A stretch of 64,000 bases of DNA from contig NW_004624730.1 of NCBI RefSeq assembly GCF_000247695.1, forward strand, positions 33,479,661-33,543,660, written 5' to 3'. The position numbers and the translations under genes are program-made. Below the pieces are notes generated by a model. The model saw nothing but the letters and a program-made list of their open reading frames with translations, searched no databases and had not been told where the DNA came from. The stretch comes from Heterocephalus glaber (lineage: Eukaryota; Chordata; Mammalia; Rodentia; Bathyergidae). Of this stretch, positions 22,501-37,500 are shown in pieces (the first letter of the stretch is position 1; each line of letters starts with the position of its first letter).

Positions 22501-25500
22501 TTTGGTTGCAGTGGTATATGCCTACAACCCTAGCGCTCTGGGAGGCTGAGACAGAAGGACTGCAAGGTCAAATTCAGCCTCAGTAACTCAGTGACATAGT
22601 GAGATCTTGTCTCAAAATAAAAAACAAGGGGGAAAAAAAAACTGGTTATGTAGCTCATTTTGAAAGTTCTTGGTTCAATCCCCAATATCACACACAATAA
22701 AGTGCTTCTCATGTAAGCTTTTCAAATGTAAAATGCTATAGTTTTATAACTGAGGAAAAATTTGAGATGTGTTTATCTTCCTGTCGTGCTTGTTTTTTCA
22801 TGCTTTTTATTGGACTTGGATGTCTGCAAAACACCATACTAAGTATTAAGGACAATTTTCTGAACCAGAGTTGACAAATTATGACCTGCAGGTCAAATCT
22901 AGCCTATTGCCTGTTTTTTTCTTGCTCAGGAACTAAGAATGGCTTTTATATTATTAAAGGGCTATAATAAAACACAGGGCTGGTTATGGTGAGGCATGCC
23001 TATAATCCCAGCACTCAGGACACTGAGGCATAAGAATTGCTACATGTTTGAGGCCAGCCTGAACTGCATAGCAAGACCCTGTCTTACAAGACAAAACAAG
23101 ACAAAAACAACAACAATTCAGTTGACTGTGTGTCTCACAAGTCCTAAAATATTTACTATCTAGCCCTTTGGAGAAACCATTTTTGTTTTCTACTTTTTTG
23201 TTGAAGAAAAAGTGATTTTTCTGGCAGTTTGGGGTTTGGACTTGCTTATCTGAATAATATAAATAATTGCTAATAGCACTGAAAATCAGTCAAAGAAAAA
23301 AAGCTTTAGCAATAAAACTGTTTGAGATGCCAAACCTAAAATGTTGAAAAAAAGATTTGTTGTAGATAAACTGAGTTGAATAATCTGCTTGCAGTTACTT
23401 ATAAGACTTAATACATGAACATAGAAATGATCACTCTTTTGTTTTTGACAAGGTCTTGCTGTGTAGTTCAGGCTGGCTTTGATCTCTGTAGCCAAGGCTG
23501 GCCTTGAACTTGTGGTAATCTTCTGGCATCAGCCTCCCAAGTACTGGGATTACAGGCATGTGCCAGCATGCCTGGCCTCAACAGTGGTTTTTGTACTGAA
23601 AAGGCTTTAAATCAACAGGGGTACATAAGCTTAATATTTTTATTCCTTTGAGAAATATCTGAGTACCTATCAAATATCAGGCACAATACCAGATGGCAAG
23701 GACATAGGAATGAAGAAAATAGACAAAATCTCTTAACATTGTGAGTGAGGAGGGTAGACAGTACGCAAATATTGAATATTTCTATTGTCAGATGATGTTC
23801 ACATTGAAAAAATCAGTGGTATGGGAGGTTAGGTAGTTATAGAATATGTGTGATTAGGAATGTTACTGTTTATTTAAGATGTCCCAGGGAAAGTGTTCCT
23901 GTAAGATGACATTGGACTTGAAGAAGATGAATGCTGATTCTCCTGGATATTTGAGGAAAAAGGCAATAGTAATGCAAAGGTCTTAGGGTGGGCCATGTAT
24001 AAGGAATTCAGGGAGACTACATGATTAGAGAAGAGTAAGTGTGGAGCTGCACACCTCTTGGGTAGCTCTTTCAACATGAAGTTCGCAAAAGAGCATATTC
24101 TGGAAAATCTGTATGTGGGCATATATTTTATACATTTATATTACACATGAAAGTCACTGATTTTTTTCTTCATACATTTAAACCTAACACTGTGATGTGG
24201 GTAAGAACACGTAAATGAACAATGTCACATTTTGGCCTCAAGAGGTTGGTTCACAAAATTTTAAACTCTTATAAGGCAGCACCTCTGCATTACATAGCCT
24301 CTAAAGTGACTAGTGCTCAGTTAAGAACCTTGTGTATCAAATTCATTCAGTAAATACTCATTAAATATTCCTTCCTGTGTTTAAAAAAAAAAAGTGTGGA
24401 GGAGAGTAGTAAATGAAGACATAGAGGTAGTTGGAGTCCAAAACACAAGATATGTGAGCCTATAAAACTTTGACTTTATTCATCGTTAGGTGAGACTTGT
24501 TTGTTTTGGTTTTTTGAGACAGGGTCTCTTTAAGTAGTCCTGGCTGGCCTTGAACTCACTGTAGCCCAGGCTGGCCTCAAACTTAAGGCAGCCTTCCTGC
24601 TTTAGCCTCATGAGTGCTGGGATTGCAGATGTGGTTTTGGATAAAGGAGAGATGTGGTTTAACTGCAGGATTATGCTACCATGAAAAGAAAAAGAGTCAG
24701 GTTAAAAAATAGAAGTGGGCTGGGGATTTAGCTTAGTGGTTCCACCGCCTGCCTTGCAAGTGCAAGGACTTGAGTTCGACCCCTGGTACCAAAAAAAAAA
24801 GAAGAAGCAAGAAAACCATCTAGGAGTCTTGTAGTAATCAGGAGGGAGCAAATATTGTCTGGGCCAGGGTGGTAGACATATAAGTAGTCAGAGATGATTG
24901 GATTCTGATGTGTTTTGAATGGAGAGACAAAGCGTTTTCTATTGGCTTTGGTGTGGAGTGAGGAAAATAAAGTGGAATATAGTTTTAACTTCTCTGAGTT
25001 TTTCAGCCTGAGCAACCAGAGAATAAAATTTCTGTTTACCAAATGGAAAAGACCTTAGGATTTGGGGTTTGTATATTAAATTCAAGATAGCTTATTAAAA
25101 AAAAAGGGTCGGGTAGCCAGATGTGTGTGTGTGGGGGGGGGGAGTCTTTCAAGGAGAAAATGGTGCTAGACATAAATTTGAGGACTTGGCAGCGAGGGTA
25201 GAATTTTAAAGTAGTTAGAGATGATATCTGAGATCACTCAGAATGTATAGAGAAGAGAAGTAGGGGTTGAGTACTGGATTGCTTCATGTGAACCACATGA
25301 GAAGTAACCAGCAAGGAAGAGTCCAAAGGAACAAATCATGAAATAAGTGAACCAAGAGAGTGGTATCATGGAAGCCTAATAATGCAAGTGTGAGGTACCT
25401 TGGTGTAGTAGAATGAGTATGAGTTTGGGAGCCCACCTGCCCAATTTATTACTTCATTGGCCAAGAGTTCAGACAAGTTTCTTAATATCTAAACCATAAA

Positions 25501-28500
25501 ATACATATACATGTAAAACATCTAGTCCAGCATCTGCTGCTTAGTAGATAATTTTTGAGAAACACATTAGTCAAGTAAATGAAATTTTGTAGGTTGAGCA
25601 TCCCTAGCCTGAAAATTTGAAATCCTTATTTGAGCTCCAACATGACACCACCACTGTCAAATTCCATACATACCCTCATTTGGTAAGAGGTAGCCAAAAC
25701 TCAGAAACACTAAAAAACATTTTGTAAAATTATTCAGGCTATATTTATAAACTACATATGAAATATGAATGAAATACTGACTTAGGTCCCATCCCCAGGA
25801 TATCTCATTATGTATATGCAGATATTCCAAAATCTGGGGGAAAAAACCCCAAGCTACTCCTAGTTGTAGGCATTTTGGGTAAGGGATACTTGGCCTGTAT
25901 TTATAGTTAATTGTATTTGAGAAGCAAACACCTAGAGTATTCTTACATATCAGACCAGGCTGATATATATAAGGTTCTTTTAATATAGGGAGTCAGTTGT
26001 GATACACTATAGGAAAAAGCCATATAGAACTGAGAACTAAAATTGAGTTACTGTGTTAAATGGTAAAGAAATATAAAGTAGTAGTGGAAAAGTGAGAATG
26101 CCCTGAAATAATCTCTCTGTAGGACTTTTTGCACTGTCATATAGCTCATCAATTGCCATGAAAAGAAAAAATCTTTATAAAGAAAGATTAGGGCAGTGTA
26201 ATATCGTTTATTTACCTGTAATCAAAAATTAATTAAACCATCTTAGTTTAAACATTCATGAGAGAAATTTTGAGGATTGAATTGTGGGTATTGGTCGAGT
26301 CTTTTCAACATGAATAAATGTTGTGATTATTTTTTCTGTAAAGGTATAGCAAATGAATCTAAAAAGTTGTATGGAGTACAGTTCCACCCAGAAGTTGGCC
26401 TTACAGAAAATGGAAAAGTAATACTGAAGAATTTCCTTTATGATATAGCTGGGTGCACTGGGACTTTTACAGTGCAGAACAGAGAGCTTGAATGCATTCG
26501 AGAGATCAAAGAGCAAGTAGGCACATCAAAAGTTTTGGTAAGCAGTCTATCCTCTGGCAGGTCACAACTTTTTTGTCAATGATATTGGATCCCAGAGCTA
26601 GGTTCCTTAATACAGCACCTTAACATTAACCAATGAAGATAAGCTTTGTTTATTGCATTGTTTCACAGTGCTTTCCTAATTACCATGTGTATTTTTGATG
26701 TAAACTTTACTTGTAGATAATGATCTAAGGTTTAGTGCTTTTTTTCTTTTGGCTTATTTTGCTCAGTTTGATTTTTCATTTTACTCTGTAGGTTTTACTC
26801 AGTGGTGGTGTAGACTCAACAGTTTGTACGGCTTTGCTAAATCGTGCTTTGAATCAAGATCAAGTCATTGCTGTGCACATTGATAATGGCTTTATGAGAA
26901 AACGGGAAAGCCAGTCTGTTGAAGAAGCACTCAAAAAGCTTGGAATTCAGGTTAAAGGTATTAATGAACTACCAAAAAGTTAATTTACATGTCAAAACTT
27001 GTTTTATCAAATCAAGCCCCATATGGTTTAATGAGCATTTTTCCCCCTCTTTTTTATTTATTTTATTCCCCCCCCCCTTTTTTTTTGGTTCTGGGGATCG
27101 AACTTAGGACCTTGAACTGGTAAGGCAGGTGCCGGAACCACTGAGCTAAATCCCCGGCTCTCCCCTCTTTTTTAAATGAGCACATTTTCTTCACCAGTTG
27201 TAGTTTTTTCATTTTTGTTTTTCAAATAAGCTCAAAGTTGAAAAACATCTTTTGGTTTTGCAGAATTATCTCTGGTGCAATAGAGGCCCCAGTATAAATT
27301 TTTAAACTATTGATACAGCTATTGTTACACTTAAATCAATGTTATCATCTAGTCATTCTCTCTGTGGTCTGGGCAGCATGGCAAGACCCCATCTCTAAAA
27401 AAATGAAATCCAAGCTGGGTATGATCGTGTGTGCCTGTAATCCCAGCAGTCTGGGGGGCTGAGGCAGGAGGATTGCAAGTTCAAGCCCAGTTTGAGACAG
27501 TTAATTTAGGGAGACCCTGTCTCAAAGTTAAAAATGAAAAATGACTGGGGATGCAGCTTGTTGTGAAGGCCTTGGGCTCAATCCCTAGTGCTGGAAAAAA
27601 AAAATCCATTGTATGTATTACTGAATTATTTGAAATTGATGCATTCAAAAGAATGAATGTAAGGTGAAGACTTGTAGGTAGGGTTGCGGTGAATACAACT
27701 GTTTCTTGTTTGAAACTTCACTGAAATGTCAGTAAAGGCATGAAAAACAAGTACAGTGATGCAAGGATAAGAAAGAGAAGGGGGCCAGGGATTTAGCTCA
27801 GTGGTTCCGTCGCCTACCTCGCAAACGCAAGGTCCCGAGTTCAATCTCTGGTACCAAAAAAAGGAGAAGACAGCAAATGGTTTCAACAAAATGTTGGAGG
27901 AAGAAAACAGATACCTAAGGTAGATTTTCTTTGATATGCCTATGGAATTTAAGCTTAAGTGTCCCTGACTAGTTAATCTTCTTAGAAAGTCCTAGGAGGG
28001 ACCCCAGCAGTGTCTTCACCTGGTCGGATGTTTTTGTGAAATAATTGTGAAGAAGATATTTTAATAGTTTGTGGTTGATTAACTTCTGTTTCCATTCTTG
28101 ATTTATGTTCTCGGGTAGGGTAGAGTGGCTGTGGGCATTTTGGTTTTTAAAAATTATTTACTTACTTTTTTGTTCTTTTTTTTTTTTTTTTTAAGATGGG
28201 GTCTTGCCATGTAGGCTGGGCTGGCATCAAACTTGGGACCATTCTCTGGCCTAGGGCCTGTGGGCATTCTGGGATGAAGTTAAGGAAAAGTTTAGCTGGA
28301 GATACATTTTGTTTGGGTTTAATGGTGTATATATGACTTGTAACCATTTCTGTATACACTTAAGTTCTTGTTAGTGAGCTCAGCATAACATTTCTAAAAT
28401 ATCTTACACTGTTTCTTGAAGGGGGCCTTCCAACTATACTGTATTTCAAAGTTCCAACTCCCTAAAACCTAGATTTGTCCTTGGTTACCAGTATGGAATG

Positions 28501-31500
28501 GAATAATTCAGAATTTTGGGGAAGAGTAGGGAAGGAAGCTAATAAAAAGCAAGCTGATTTATTCTACAGATTACTGTGGAGGCTCCGAAATTGGAAACAT
28601 TGGTTCCTTTTTGAATCATGGGTCTCTGGGTAACCCTAAAGCAGGAATCATTTGAAAATATGAGCAGCAGATTCTTTTGCTTAACACCCAAGCAAATTGC
28701 AGCTCTCCTTCTCTTATCACAGAATTCATTCTCTAGAGAGTTCAGACAGGAGAGGCTTTGGACTTGGTCAGACCAATTCAGGCATACTTAAAGGTGGAAA
28801 CAAAATTCTACATTAACAGAATTAAGTTAAAACCTATTATACTGAAAGGTGATTGTCTTTCTTTCCCCACTTTCTCTGTTCAGGTACCAGAATACTGATA
28901 GAAGGATTGGCTGTGTTTTCTCTGGATAATCGACTAATTTCAAGGAAAAACACAGATTATTTGTAGACCCCCAGTGAAACAGCCAGCTGCCTTATCATCT
29001 TACTAAGCTTTAGCACTAAATAGAGATCTTAGTTTTTGATTCATTGCTTTTAGATAAAATAAAGGACAGATAAGGATTGCTAAATATATATTTATAAATA
29101 ACAGTTTTTTAAGACACTCGTCAGGGGCTGTTCCAAGGACTTTGATTCTCCATGTTTGAATCACTGCTTTTAACTTCCTTAGGGCTAAGCATCTTGGCTA
29201 GGGCTTTTGCTTGTTACTCTGATAGAGCACTAAACAGACAGAAAGCAGACGAGCATAGTTTGTGGTACCATGGCCTTTGATCACTCTAAATGTAGTGAGA
29301 TTCTCATAAAAGCAAAATTTAATGATTTCCCCTGTCTGTTACTTGTAATATATTAATAGTTCTTGAGTATGTAGGCAAACTTAGGGGAGATAAAAAGGAA
29401 TCATCTAGGTTTTCTGTCTAATTCAACTTGTTACTTAAGATTTTTAAAAACTCTATTAGGTTAAAACATATCTCCTGTATCTCTCAGTGATAAATGCTGC
29501 TCATTCCTTCTATAATGGAACAACTACTTTACCAATATCAGATGAAGACAGAACCCCACGAAAAAGAATTAGCAAAACATTAAATATGACTACAAGTCCT
29601 GAAGAGAAAAGAAAAATCATTGGTGATACTTTTGTTAAGGTACCTTTCTTTTTAATATCCTCAACGTGTTTTGATGTGAATCTTAGTATTTATATATGTT
29701 TGTCATTACATCAAGTAAAAAAAATTGCTAATTTTGAATCTCTTTTTCTTTTGTGGTTGACACATATATGATATATTGTTTGTATACTGACCTGTAGAAA
29801 TTGTTTTATATTTAAAAAACATATATATTGCGAGGCTATTATTTTAAAGGTTAAGAAAACTAGATGTTTCCAGGCCTAGGCAATGTGGCTTAGTGGTAGA
29901 GCACTTGCCTATCATGCACAAGGCCCTTGGATTGATCCCCAGTACTATGAAAAGAAAAAAAAAAGAATAGTTGTTTTCGGTTGATATTGGGTATGTTAGT
30001 AGATTGCAAACTCTTGGAGGGACTGTTTGCACCCTTTTTGAATCATGTGAAAGCACATGTTCTAAGGAATTTTGAAGATTTGCAGATTTAATTTCTTTGC
30101 TGGTATTATAAAAAGACTGAAAAATTTAGCTGAAAGTATATAATTTTGCTGTCTTTTTAAGTAGATTAATCTCTTTTAAGGCTGTTTTCCTCCTGTTGGT
30201 TATAGATTGCCAATGAAGTAATTGGAGAAATGAATCTGAAACCAGATGAGGTTTTCCTTGCCCAAGGTACTTTACGGCCTGATCTAATTGAAAGTGCATC
30301 CCTTGTTGCAAGTGGCAAAGCTGAACTCATTAAAACTCATCACAATGACACAGAACTTATCAGAAAGTTGAGAGAAGAGGTAAAATTTATAAGAACTTTT
30401 TAGTAAAGTAGATGCATGGAGAGTCTAATGTCTCCTTCCTTTCCTGTTTCTCTTGCAATATTTACCAAGTTGTTATAACTGTCACCACAGTCTAATTTTT
30501 TTTCTTTTCTTTTTTTTTGCTCAGTACAAGGGATCAGTCTCAGGACCTTGTACTTGCAAGGCAGGTGTAGTGCCGCTGAGCTAAATCTCTGGCCCCCACC
30601 ACAGTCTTAATTTTAGAACATTTTCATTGCCTCCAAAGGAATCCCATATTCCTTTACAGTCAGCCCTCATTCTACCTATGTCTTAATCCCTAGCCCTCTG
30701 CCAGCCCTAGAAATCCACTAACTTGTTTTCTGTCTCTAGTTTTATGTTTTTTGAATATTTTTATGTAATTGAATCATACAGTATACTATCTCTTACTTAT
30801 GATTAGCTTCTTTTACTTACTATATTTTTAAGGTTTATGCTGTAGCATGTGTCAGAACATGATTCTTTTTTAATGATAAATAATCCATTTTAATGGCTGG
30901 TTGTGATGGTGCTTATCTGTAATCCCAGCACCCTGGGAGGCTGAGGCAGGAGGATTGCAAGTTTGAGCTCACCCTGGGCAATTTTATGACTTACCAAGAT
31001 CCTGTTTCAAAATAACAGGGTTGGCGGGGTGAGGATGTAGCTCATTGTCAAGACTCTGGGTTCAATTCAGTTTATGGGTATATCACATTTTATTTATTCA
31101 TTCAGCATTGGATATTTGAATTGTTTCCACTTTTTGGCTGTTATAGTATTACTATAAACTTTGGTTACATTTTTGCGAATGTGTATTTTCATTTCTTTTA
31201 TTGTATACTTAGTAGAATCGCTAGCTCACATAGTAACTCTATTTTGACATTTTGATGAACTGCCAAATTGTTATCCAAGATGGTTGAAGCATTTTGTCTT
31301 CTCACTAGCAGTGTAGGAGAGTCCCAATTTCTCCACATCTTCACTAAGACTATCATCTGTCCTTCACTTTCTGTGTATTTTAGTAATTTAAGTACATCAC
31401 ATAATTGAAATCATAGTCTTGTCTCTGACTGGTTTATATTACTTAGCATAATGTCCTTAAGATTTATCTATGGTTGTAGCATATGACAGAACTTCCTTAC

Positions 31501-34500
31501 TTTCTAAGCCAGATGCCATAACACTGTATCTGTATATTACAGTTAATGCGTTTATTCATTGATGTGCATTTGGGTTACTTCTATTTTTTTTGAGTTTTCT
31601 TTTTTTTGGTACCAGAGATCGAACTCAGAGCCTTGCGCTTGCGAGCCAGGTGGCAGAACCACTGAGCTAAATCCCCAGCCCTATTTTTTGAATATTTTGA
31701 ATACTACTGTTACGAAAATGTATATGTAACTTATCTCAAGACCCTGCTTTTAGTTCTTTTTTGCATATGTACCCAGAATTGTAATTGCTGGATTATAGGG
31801 TATTGTACTTTAAAGGTTTTTGAGGAACCTCCATGTTGTTTTCTGTAGCAGTTGTACCATTTTATAATCCAGCAAAAATTAACACAAGGATTCTAATTTC
31901 CTCACATCCTTACCAACATTAGTTATTTTCGTTTTTTTTTTTTTGGTACCGGGGATTGAACTTGGGTCCTTGTGCTTGCGAGGCAGGCGGTGGAACCACT
32001 GAGCTAAATCCCCGGCCCTGTTATTTTCTGCTTCTTTTTTTTGGTAGTTTCCATCCCAAGGGGTGTGTTGCTTTTAATTTTAGTCGCATCAGTGGATATC
32101 AAGTGGTAGCTCACTGTGATTCTGATAGATAATGATTTTGAGTATCTTTTCATGTGCTTATTGGTCATTTGTACATGTTGGAGAAACATTTATTCCTATC
32201 CATTGCTTGTTTTTTAATTGGCTTATTTTAAGAATTGTCAAGTGATTTATATATTCTAGTTAAAATTCTTGCTATATATGTAATTTGTCAATATTTTCTT
32301 CTGTTTTGTTGGTTGTCATTTCTCTTTCTTGATGTCATTAGAAGTTTTAATTTTGAAACACTAACATGATATTTTCTAATTGTCTTGAGAGCTAAATCAG
32401 AGATGGTTGTTTTTGGTTTTTTTGGAAACAAGGTCTTGCTATGTAGTTCAGGCTGGTTTTGAATTCACTGTGGAGCTCAGGCTGGCCTTTCAAACTCACA
32501 GCTGTCCTCCTTCCTCAGCTTCCTGTGTGCTGGGATTGTAGGCATTGCACTACCATGGCTGACTGGAAATGGATTTTTAAAGACAATTTTTTAAGCTAAG
32601 TAATAAGACAATAGAAGGGCCAGTTACTTATTATCCTTTGCTTTTCATGCCATTTTGATTACTAATTTGTATTGATTGACTTTTCTTCTTCTCTGTAGGG
32701 AAAAGTAATAGAACCACTGAAAGATTTTCATAAAGATGAAGTGAGAATTTTAGGCAGAGAACTTGGCCTTCCTGAAGAATTAGTTTCCAGGCATCCATTT
32801 CCAGGTAAAAAAAAATTTTATTTTGATTTGTTTTTAGTTCTTCCTGTAAAGAAAAATCAATCCAGACAATGCTAAATAATTTATATTCTTGGGGATAACA
32901 TGACAGAAAGGTAAGGAGGATAGGAAACAAATTCTTGAGTGTCTACTGTATTTATTTCATTTTATTAAATACTCATTTTTTCATAGTGTTTGCATTTAGA
33001 TATTAAATGTCTATGGGAGTCTCATATTTTAATAATATTGCCACATGATTCTCTCTCTCTCTTTCTTTCTTTGTTTCTTTCTTTCTTACTTTTGGGGGTA
33101 CCAGGGATCAAACTCAGGACTTTGCGCTTGCAAGGCAGGCGTGGTGCCACTGAGCTAAATCCCCAGCTTGATTCTTTTTAATTAATTAAGTTTCTTGGTA
33201 CATTTTAGATATACATAATGATCACATTTGTGATAGAGAATCTGTACCTGTACATGATATTTCTTAATTCTTATTTTTTTTCCATTTCCCTCCTCTTCCT
33301 TCTGCCCTCCTTCTTATTTACAAAAGCTTTGTTTCCATTTTATCTTTCTTTTCTCATTTTTTTTCTTTTTCCCTTCCTTCCTTTCACCCTCTCCCTTCCT
33401 TAGTGCCCCTTTCCATTTAAACTTTTTCTTCCTATTTCACAATATAGTATACATTTTGGTCCTCATTTCCACTTTCACTTTCTCGTACCAGAGAAACAAT
33501 GCGATATTTACACACGTTTGTCCGATTTATTGCACTTAAGAGTATGGTCTCAAAGTATATCCATTTACCTAGAAATGTCTCAAGGTTATCCTTCTTTATG
33601 GCTGAGACGTACTCCATTGTATAAAAAAATCTTTATCCACTTATCATTTGATAGGCATTTGGGCTGTTCCCAAGATTTAGCTATTAACAAACAGTGCCAC
33701 TATAAACATTGGTGTGCATATATCTCTGTGGTATGATGCTTTTAATTCTTTGGTGAAGATACCAAGAAGAGGGATAGCTGGGTCAAATGGAAGCTCTAGT
33801 TTTAGTTTTTTTTTTTAGGAATCTTCACACTGATTTCCACAGTGGTTGCACCAGTCTACACTCCCCACAACAGTGTAAAAGGGTTTCTTTTTCTCCACAG
33901 CCCTGCCAGCATTTGTTATTGGTTGATTTCTTGATAATAAGCCATTTTTGCTGGAATGAGAAGGAATCTCAGCGTTGTTTTAATTTACATCTCTTGAATG
34001 ATCAGTGATGTTGACCATTTTTTCTTATATTTATTTGCCATTTCTACTTCATCGGAGAAGTGTGTATTCATTTCAGATGCCCATTTTTGGATCAGGTCTT
34101 TAAATTTGTGGGGTTGATTTTTTTTTCAGTTCTTAATATAGTCTAATATTAGTTTTTTGTCTGAGGAAGAGCTGGCAAAAATTTTTTCCCATTCTGTTGG
34201 TTGTCTCTTCACTCTTGATGATTTCTTTTTAATAAGATGAGATCCCAGTTGTTGAGTCTTTGTAATATTTCTCATGCGATTGGGATTTTGTTTATAAAGC
34301 CTGTCTCCATCTCTGTCTTTAAGAGTTCCAACTATTCTCTCTTCCAGCAGATTTAGTGTTTCTGTTTTAATATTTAGATCTTTGATCCATTTTGATTTTG
34401 CTTTAGTGCATGGTGAGAGATAAGTATCTAGTTTTAATCTTTGGTATGTGGAAAGCTAGTTTTTCCAGCACCATTTATTGAAGAGGCTATCTTTCTTTGA

Positions 34501-37500
34501 GTGAAGGTGTTTGGCTCCTTTGTCAAAGATAAGATGGCTGAGTGTGTTTGGTGTTATTTCTGCCTGTTCTGATCTGTTTCATTGATCCTTAGGTCTGTTT
34601 TTTTTGCCAGTACCATGCTGTTTTTTATCACAGTAGCTCAGTATTATAATTTCAAGTAAAGAATTGTGATGCTCCCGGCCCTGCCTTTGTTGCTCAGAAT
34701 TGTTTTTGTTATTCTAGGTCTCTTCTGGTTCCAAATGAATTTTAGGAATGTTTTCTCTAGTTCTGTGAGGTGTGCTGTTAATATTTTGATTGCAATTGGA
34801 AGTATGGCCATTTTTACTGTTGTTTCTTCCTACCTATGAGCAAGCATATCTTCCCATTTACTGATATCCTCCTCAATCTCCTTTTTCAGAGTACTGTAGT
34901 TTTCAGTGTTACTTCTTTTGTTACATTGATTCCTAAGTATTTCGTTTTTCAATGCTATAGTTTTCCTAATTGCTCTCTCACTAAGTTTGTTATTAGTATA
35001 CAGGAATGCTATTGATTTTTGATTGTTGACTTTGTATCCAGCTATGTGACTGAAGTTGGTTATTAAATCTAGAAGTCTTTTGGTAGAGCTTTTGGGGTCT
35101 CCTCTATACATGGCATCCCCAAATACTGATGGTTTCATTTCTTCCTTTCCTACTTTTACTTTTTTTATTTCTTTCTTTTGTCCAGTTGGTCTGGCTAATG
35201 TTTCCAGCACTATATTGAATAGGAGTGGTAATAGTGGACATCCTTGCCTTTTTCCTGATTTTAGAGTAAAGGCTTTTAGTTTTCATTAACAGTTTTCTTT
35301 TCCTTTTTTGGTACCGGGGATTGAACTTGGGACCTTGCGCTTGTGAGGCAGGCGACGGAACCACTGAGCTAAATCCCCAGCCTGGCTTTTAGTTTTTGAC
35401 CATTTAGTACGTGTGGGTTGTTGGTTTGTTGTAGATGCCTTTTGACACATTGAGATAAAGCCCGTCTATTCCCATTTTCTATAGTTTTTTTTTTTTAATT
35501 GTGAATGGATGTTGAACTTTGTCAAATGCTTTTTCTGTGTCTATTGAGATGATCATGTGATTTTTGTCCTTGGCTCTGTTGATATGGTGTATTATATTTA
35601 TTAATTTGTGTATGTCAAACCATCTCTGCATCCCTGGGATGAATCCTACTTGGTCATGATGTATAATCTTCTTGATGATTTGCTGCATTCTGTTTGCCAG
35701 TATCTTATTGAGGATTTTTGCATCTGTTCATTAGGGAGATTGGCCTGTAGTTCTCTTTTTTGGTTGGATCCTTCTCTGGTTTTGCTATCAGGGTAATACT
35801 TGCTTCCAGGAATGAGTTTGAGAATATTGCATCCTTTTCAATTTTATTAAAGAGTTTGAGGAGTAATGGCATTAGGTCTTCTCTAAATTTCTTATAAAAT
35901 TCAGCAGTGAATCCGTAAGGACCTGGGCTTTTCTTTGTTGGTAAATTTTTAATTACATCTTCAATTTTATTGAAGAATTTACAATATTATTGTAATTATT
36001 TAGAATTTTTATATCTTCTTGATACAACTTTGGTAATTAATATGTATCTAGGAATTTGTTCATTTCTTCTGTGTTTTCCATCTTACTAGAACACAGGTTC
36101 TCGAAGTAGGTATTGATGATCTTCTGGATTTCTGTAGGATCTGTTGAGATTTCAGCTTTTTCCTTCCTAATTGGCATGGATTTGAGTGTTTTCTTTCCTT
36201 TTCCTGTTAAGGTTGGCTAAGAGTATCAATTTTATTTAGTCTTTCAAAGAACCAACTCGAATTCGTTGATTTTTTTTTTTTTTTTTGTATTGTTTTCCTA
36301 GTGTCAATTGCATTAATTTCTGTTCTGATCTTTATAATTTCCTCCCTCATATGAGCTTTGTGCTTGACTTACTCTTTTTCTAAAAGTTTTAGGTTCAACA
36401 TTAGGTTATTTGAGCTCACTGTTTTTGAAAGTTCACTGTTACAAATTTTCATTGTAGGACTGCTTTCAATGCGTCCCGTAAATTCTGGTATGTTGTATTG
36501 GTATTATCATTTATCATAGATACTGTTTAATTTCTTCTTTAATTTAATATGTGACCCATTTGTTGTGCAGTAGGGTGCTGTTTAATTTCCATGTGTTTAT
36601 GGAGTTTTTATGATTTCTTTTTCCATTGATTTCCAGTTCATTGCTCTCTGGTCTGATAATATGCATGGGATAATTTCAGTTCCTTTGCATTTACTTAAGC
36701 TTGGTCTATTGGCTAGTATGTGGTCTATTTTGGAGAACATCCAACGTGCAGCTGAGAAGAGTGTGTATTCTGATGTTGAAGAGTGGAATACTGGAGAAAT
36801 CTACTAAGTCCATTTGTTCACAGGTTTGGTTAACTTCTGCTGTTTCTTTATTGATTTTTTTTTGTCCAGTTGATCTGTCTGTTTGTGACAGTGGGATATT
36901 AAGGTCCCCAATTACAATTGTGTTTGTGCTCATTTGATTTTTCAAGTCCATTAATATTTGTTTTATATAGTTGAGTGTGCCACTGTTTGGTGTGTATATA
37001 TTTATGATTGTTATCTCTTTCTCTTGGAATTTTCCCTTAACAAGTATGTAGTGACCTTCATCTCTTTTGATCAGTCTTGGTTTGAAGTTTACTTTGTCTC
37101 CAAATAGAATAGCTACCCCTGTTTTTTTCCAGGTTCCCGTTGCATGAGGTATTGTTTTCCATCCTTTACTTTCAGTCTATGAATTTCTATTATAGTTAAG
37201 AGTGTTTCTTGTATGTAGCATATGGTTGGATCTTGTTTCTTGATCTATTCTGCAAATCTGTTTCTTTTAATTGGTGAATTTGAGACCATTTACATTAATG
37301 GTTATAAATGATATGTATTGACTTATCCTTCTCATTTATTTTCCTTTTGTTGGTGTTCCCTGTCTTTCCCCTCTGTTCAGTTGCATGGCCTTGCTCGGTA
37401 GCTTCTTTCTAATGGTGTTCTTGGAATTGTAGTCTTAGTTATTTCTTTCTAAAATATCCTTCTGAGCATTTTGTAGAGCTGATTTGGTGGTCATTGATTT

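Larger units (their letters stand above)
23640..25390. repeat. Ancient LINE-2-like stretch (interrupted by B1 and ID)
   Basis: Ordered words (gagtacctatcaaatatcaggcac, gcaaaggtcttagggtggg, gggccagggtggtagacata, gtggtatcatggaagcctaa) follow an ancient mammalian LINE also seen at 15390. Heavily diverged; family tentative. Confidence 0.4.
22337..26343 (+). other. GMPS: GMPS intron 5
   Basis: 4.0 kb. Contains a B1-ID composite, an old hAT split by a B1, LINE-2-like sequence, an ID, a MIR and a Tigger/MER2-like element. Nothing classifiable at 24130-24440 and 25905-26343. Confidence 0.9.
26958..29487 (+). other. GMPS: GMPS intron 7
   Basis: 2.5 kb with ID, B1-ID and B1-like SINEs. Nothing classifiable at 28270-29487. 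Confidence 0.9.
30610..32395 (-). repeat. Old L1 3' region, antisense, interrupted
   Basis: Antisense L1 words occur twice over (ggatatttgaattgtttccac / gtgcatttgggttacttct; gtaattgctggattatagggt; caccctcacatccttacca-like), suggesting two overlapping old L1 3' ends. SINEs at 30890, 31594 and 31932 interrupt it. Confidence 0.5.
30380..32698 (+). other. GMPS: GMPS intron 9
   Basis: 2.3 kb, mostly old antisense L1 sequence carrying three ID SINEs, a B1-ID and a B1. Confidence 0.9.
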
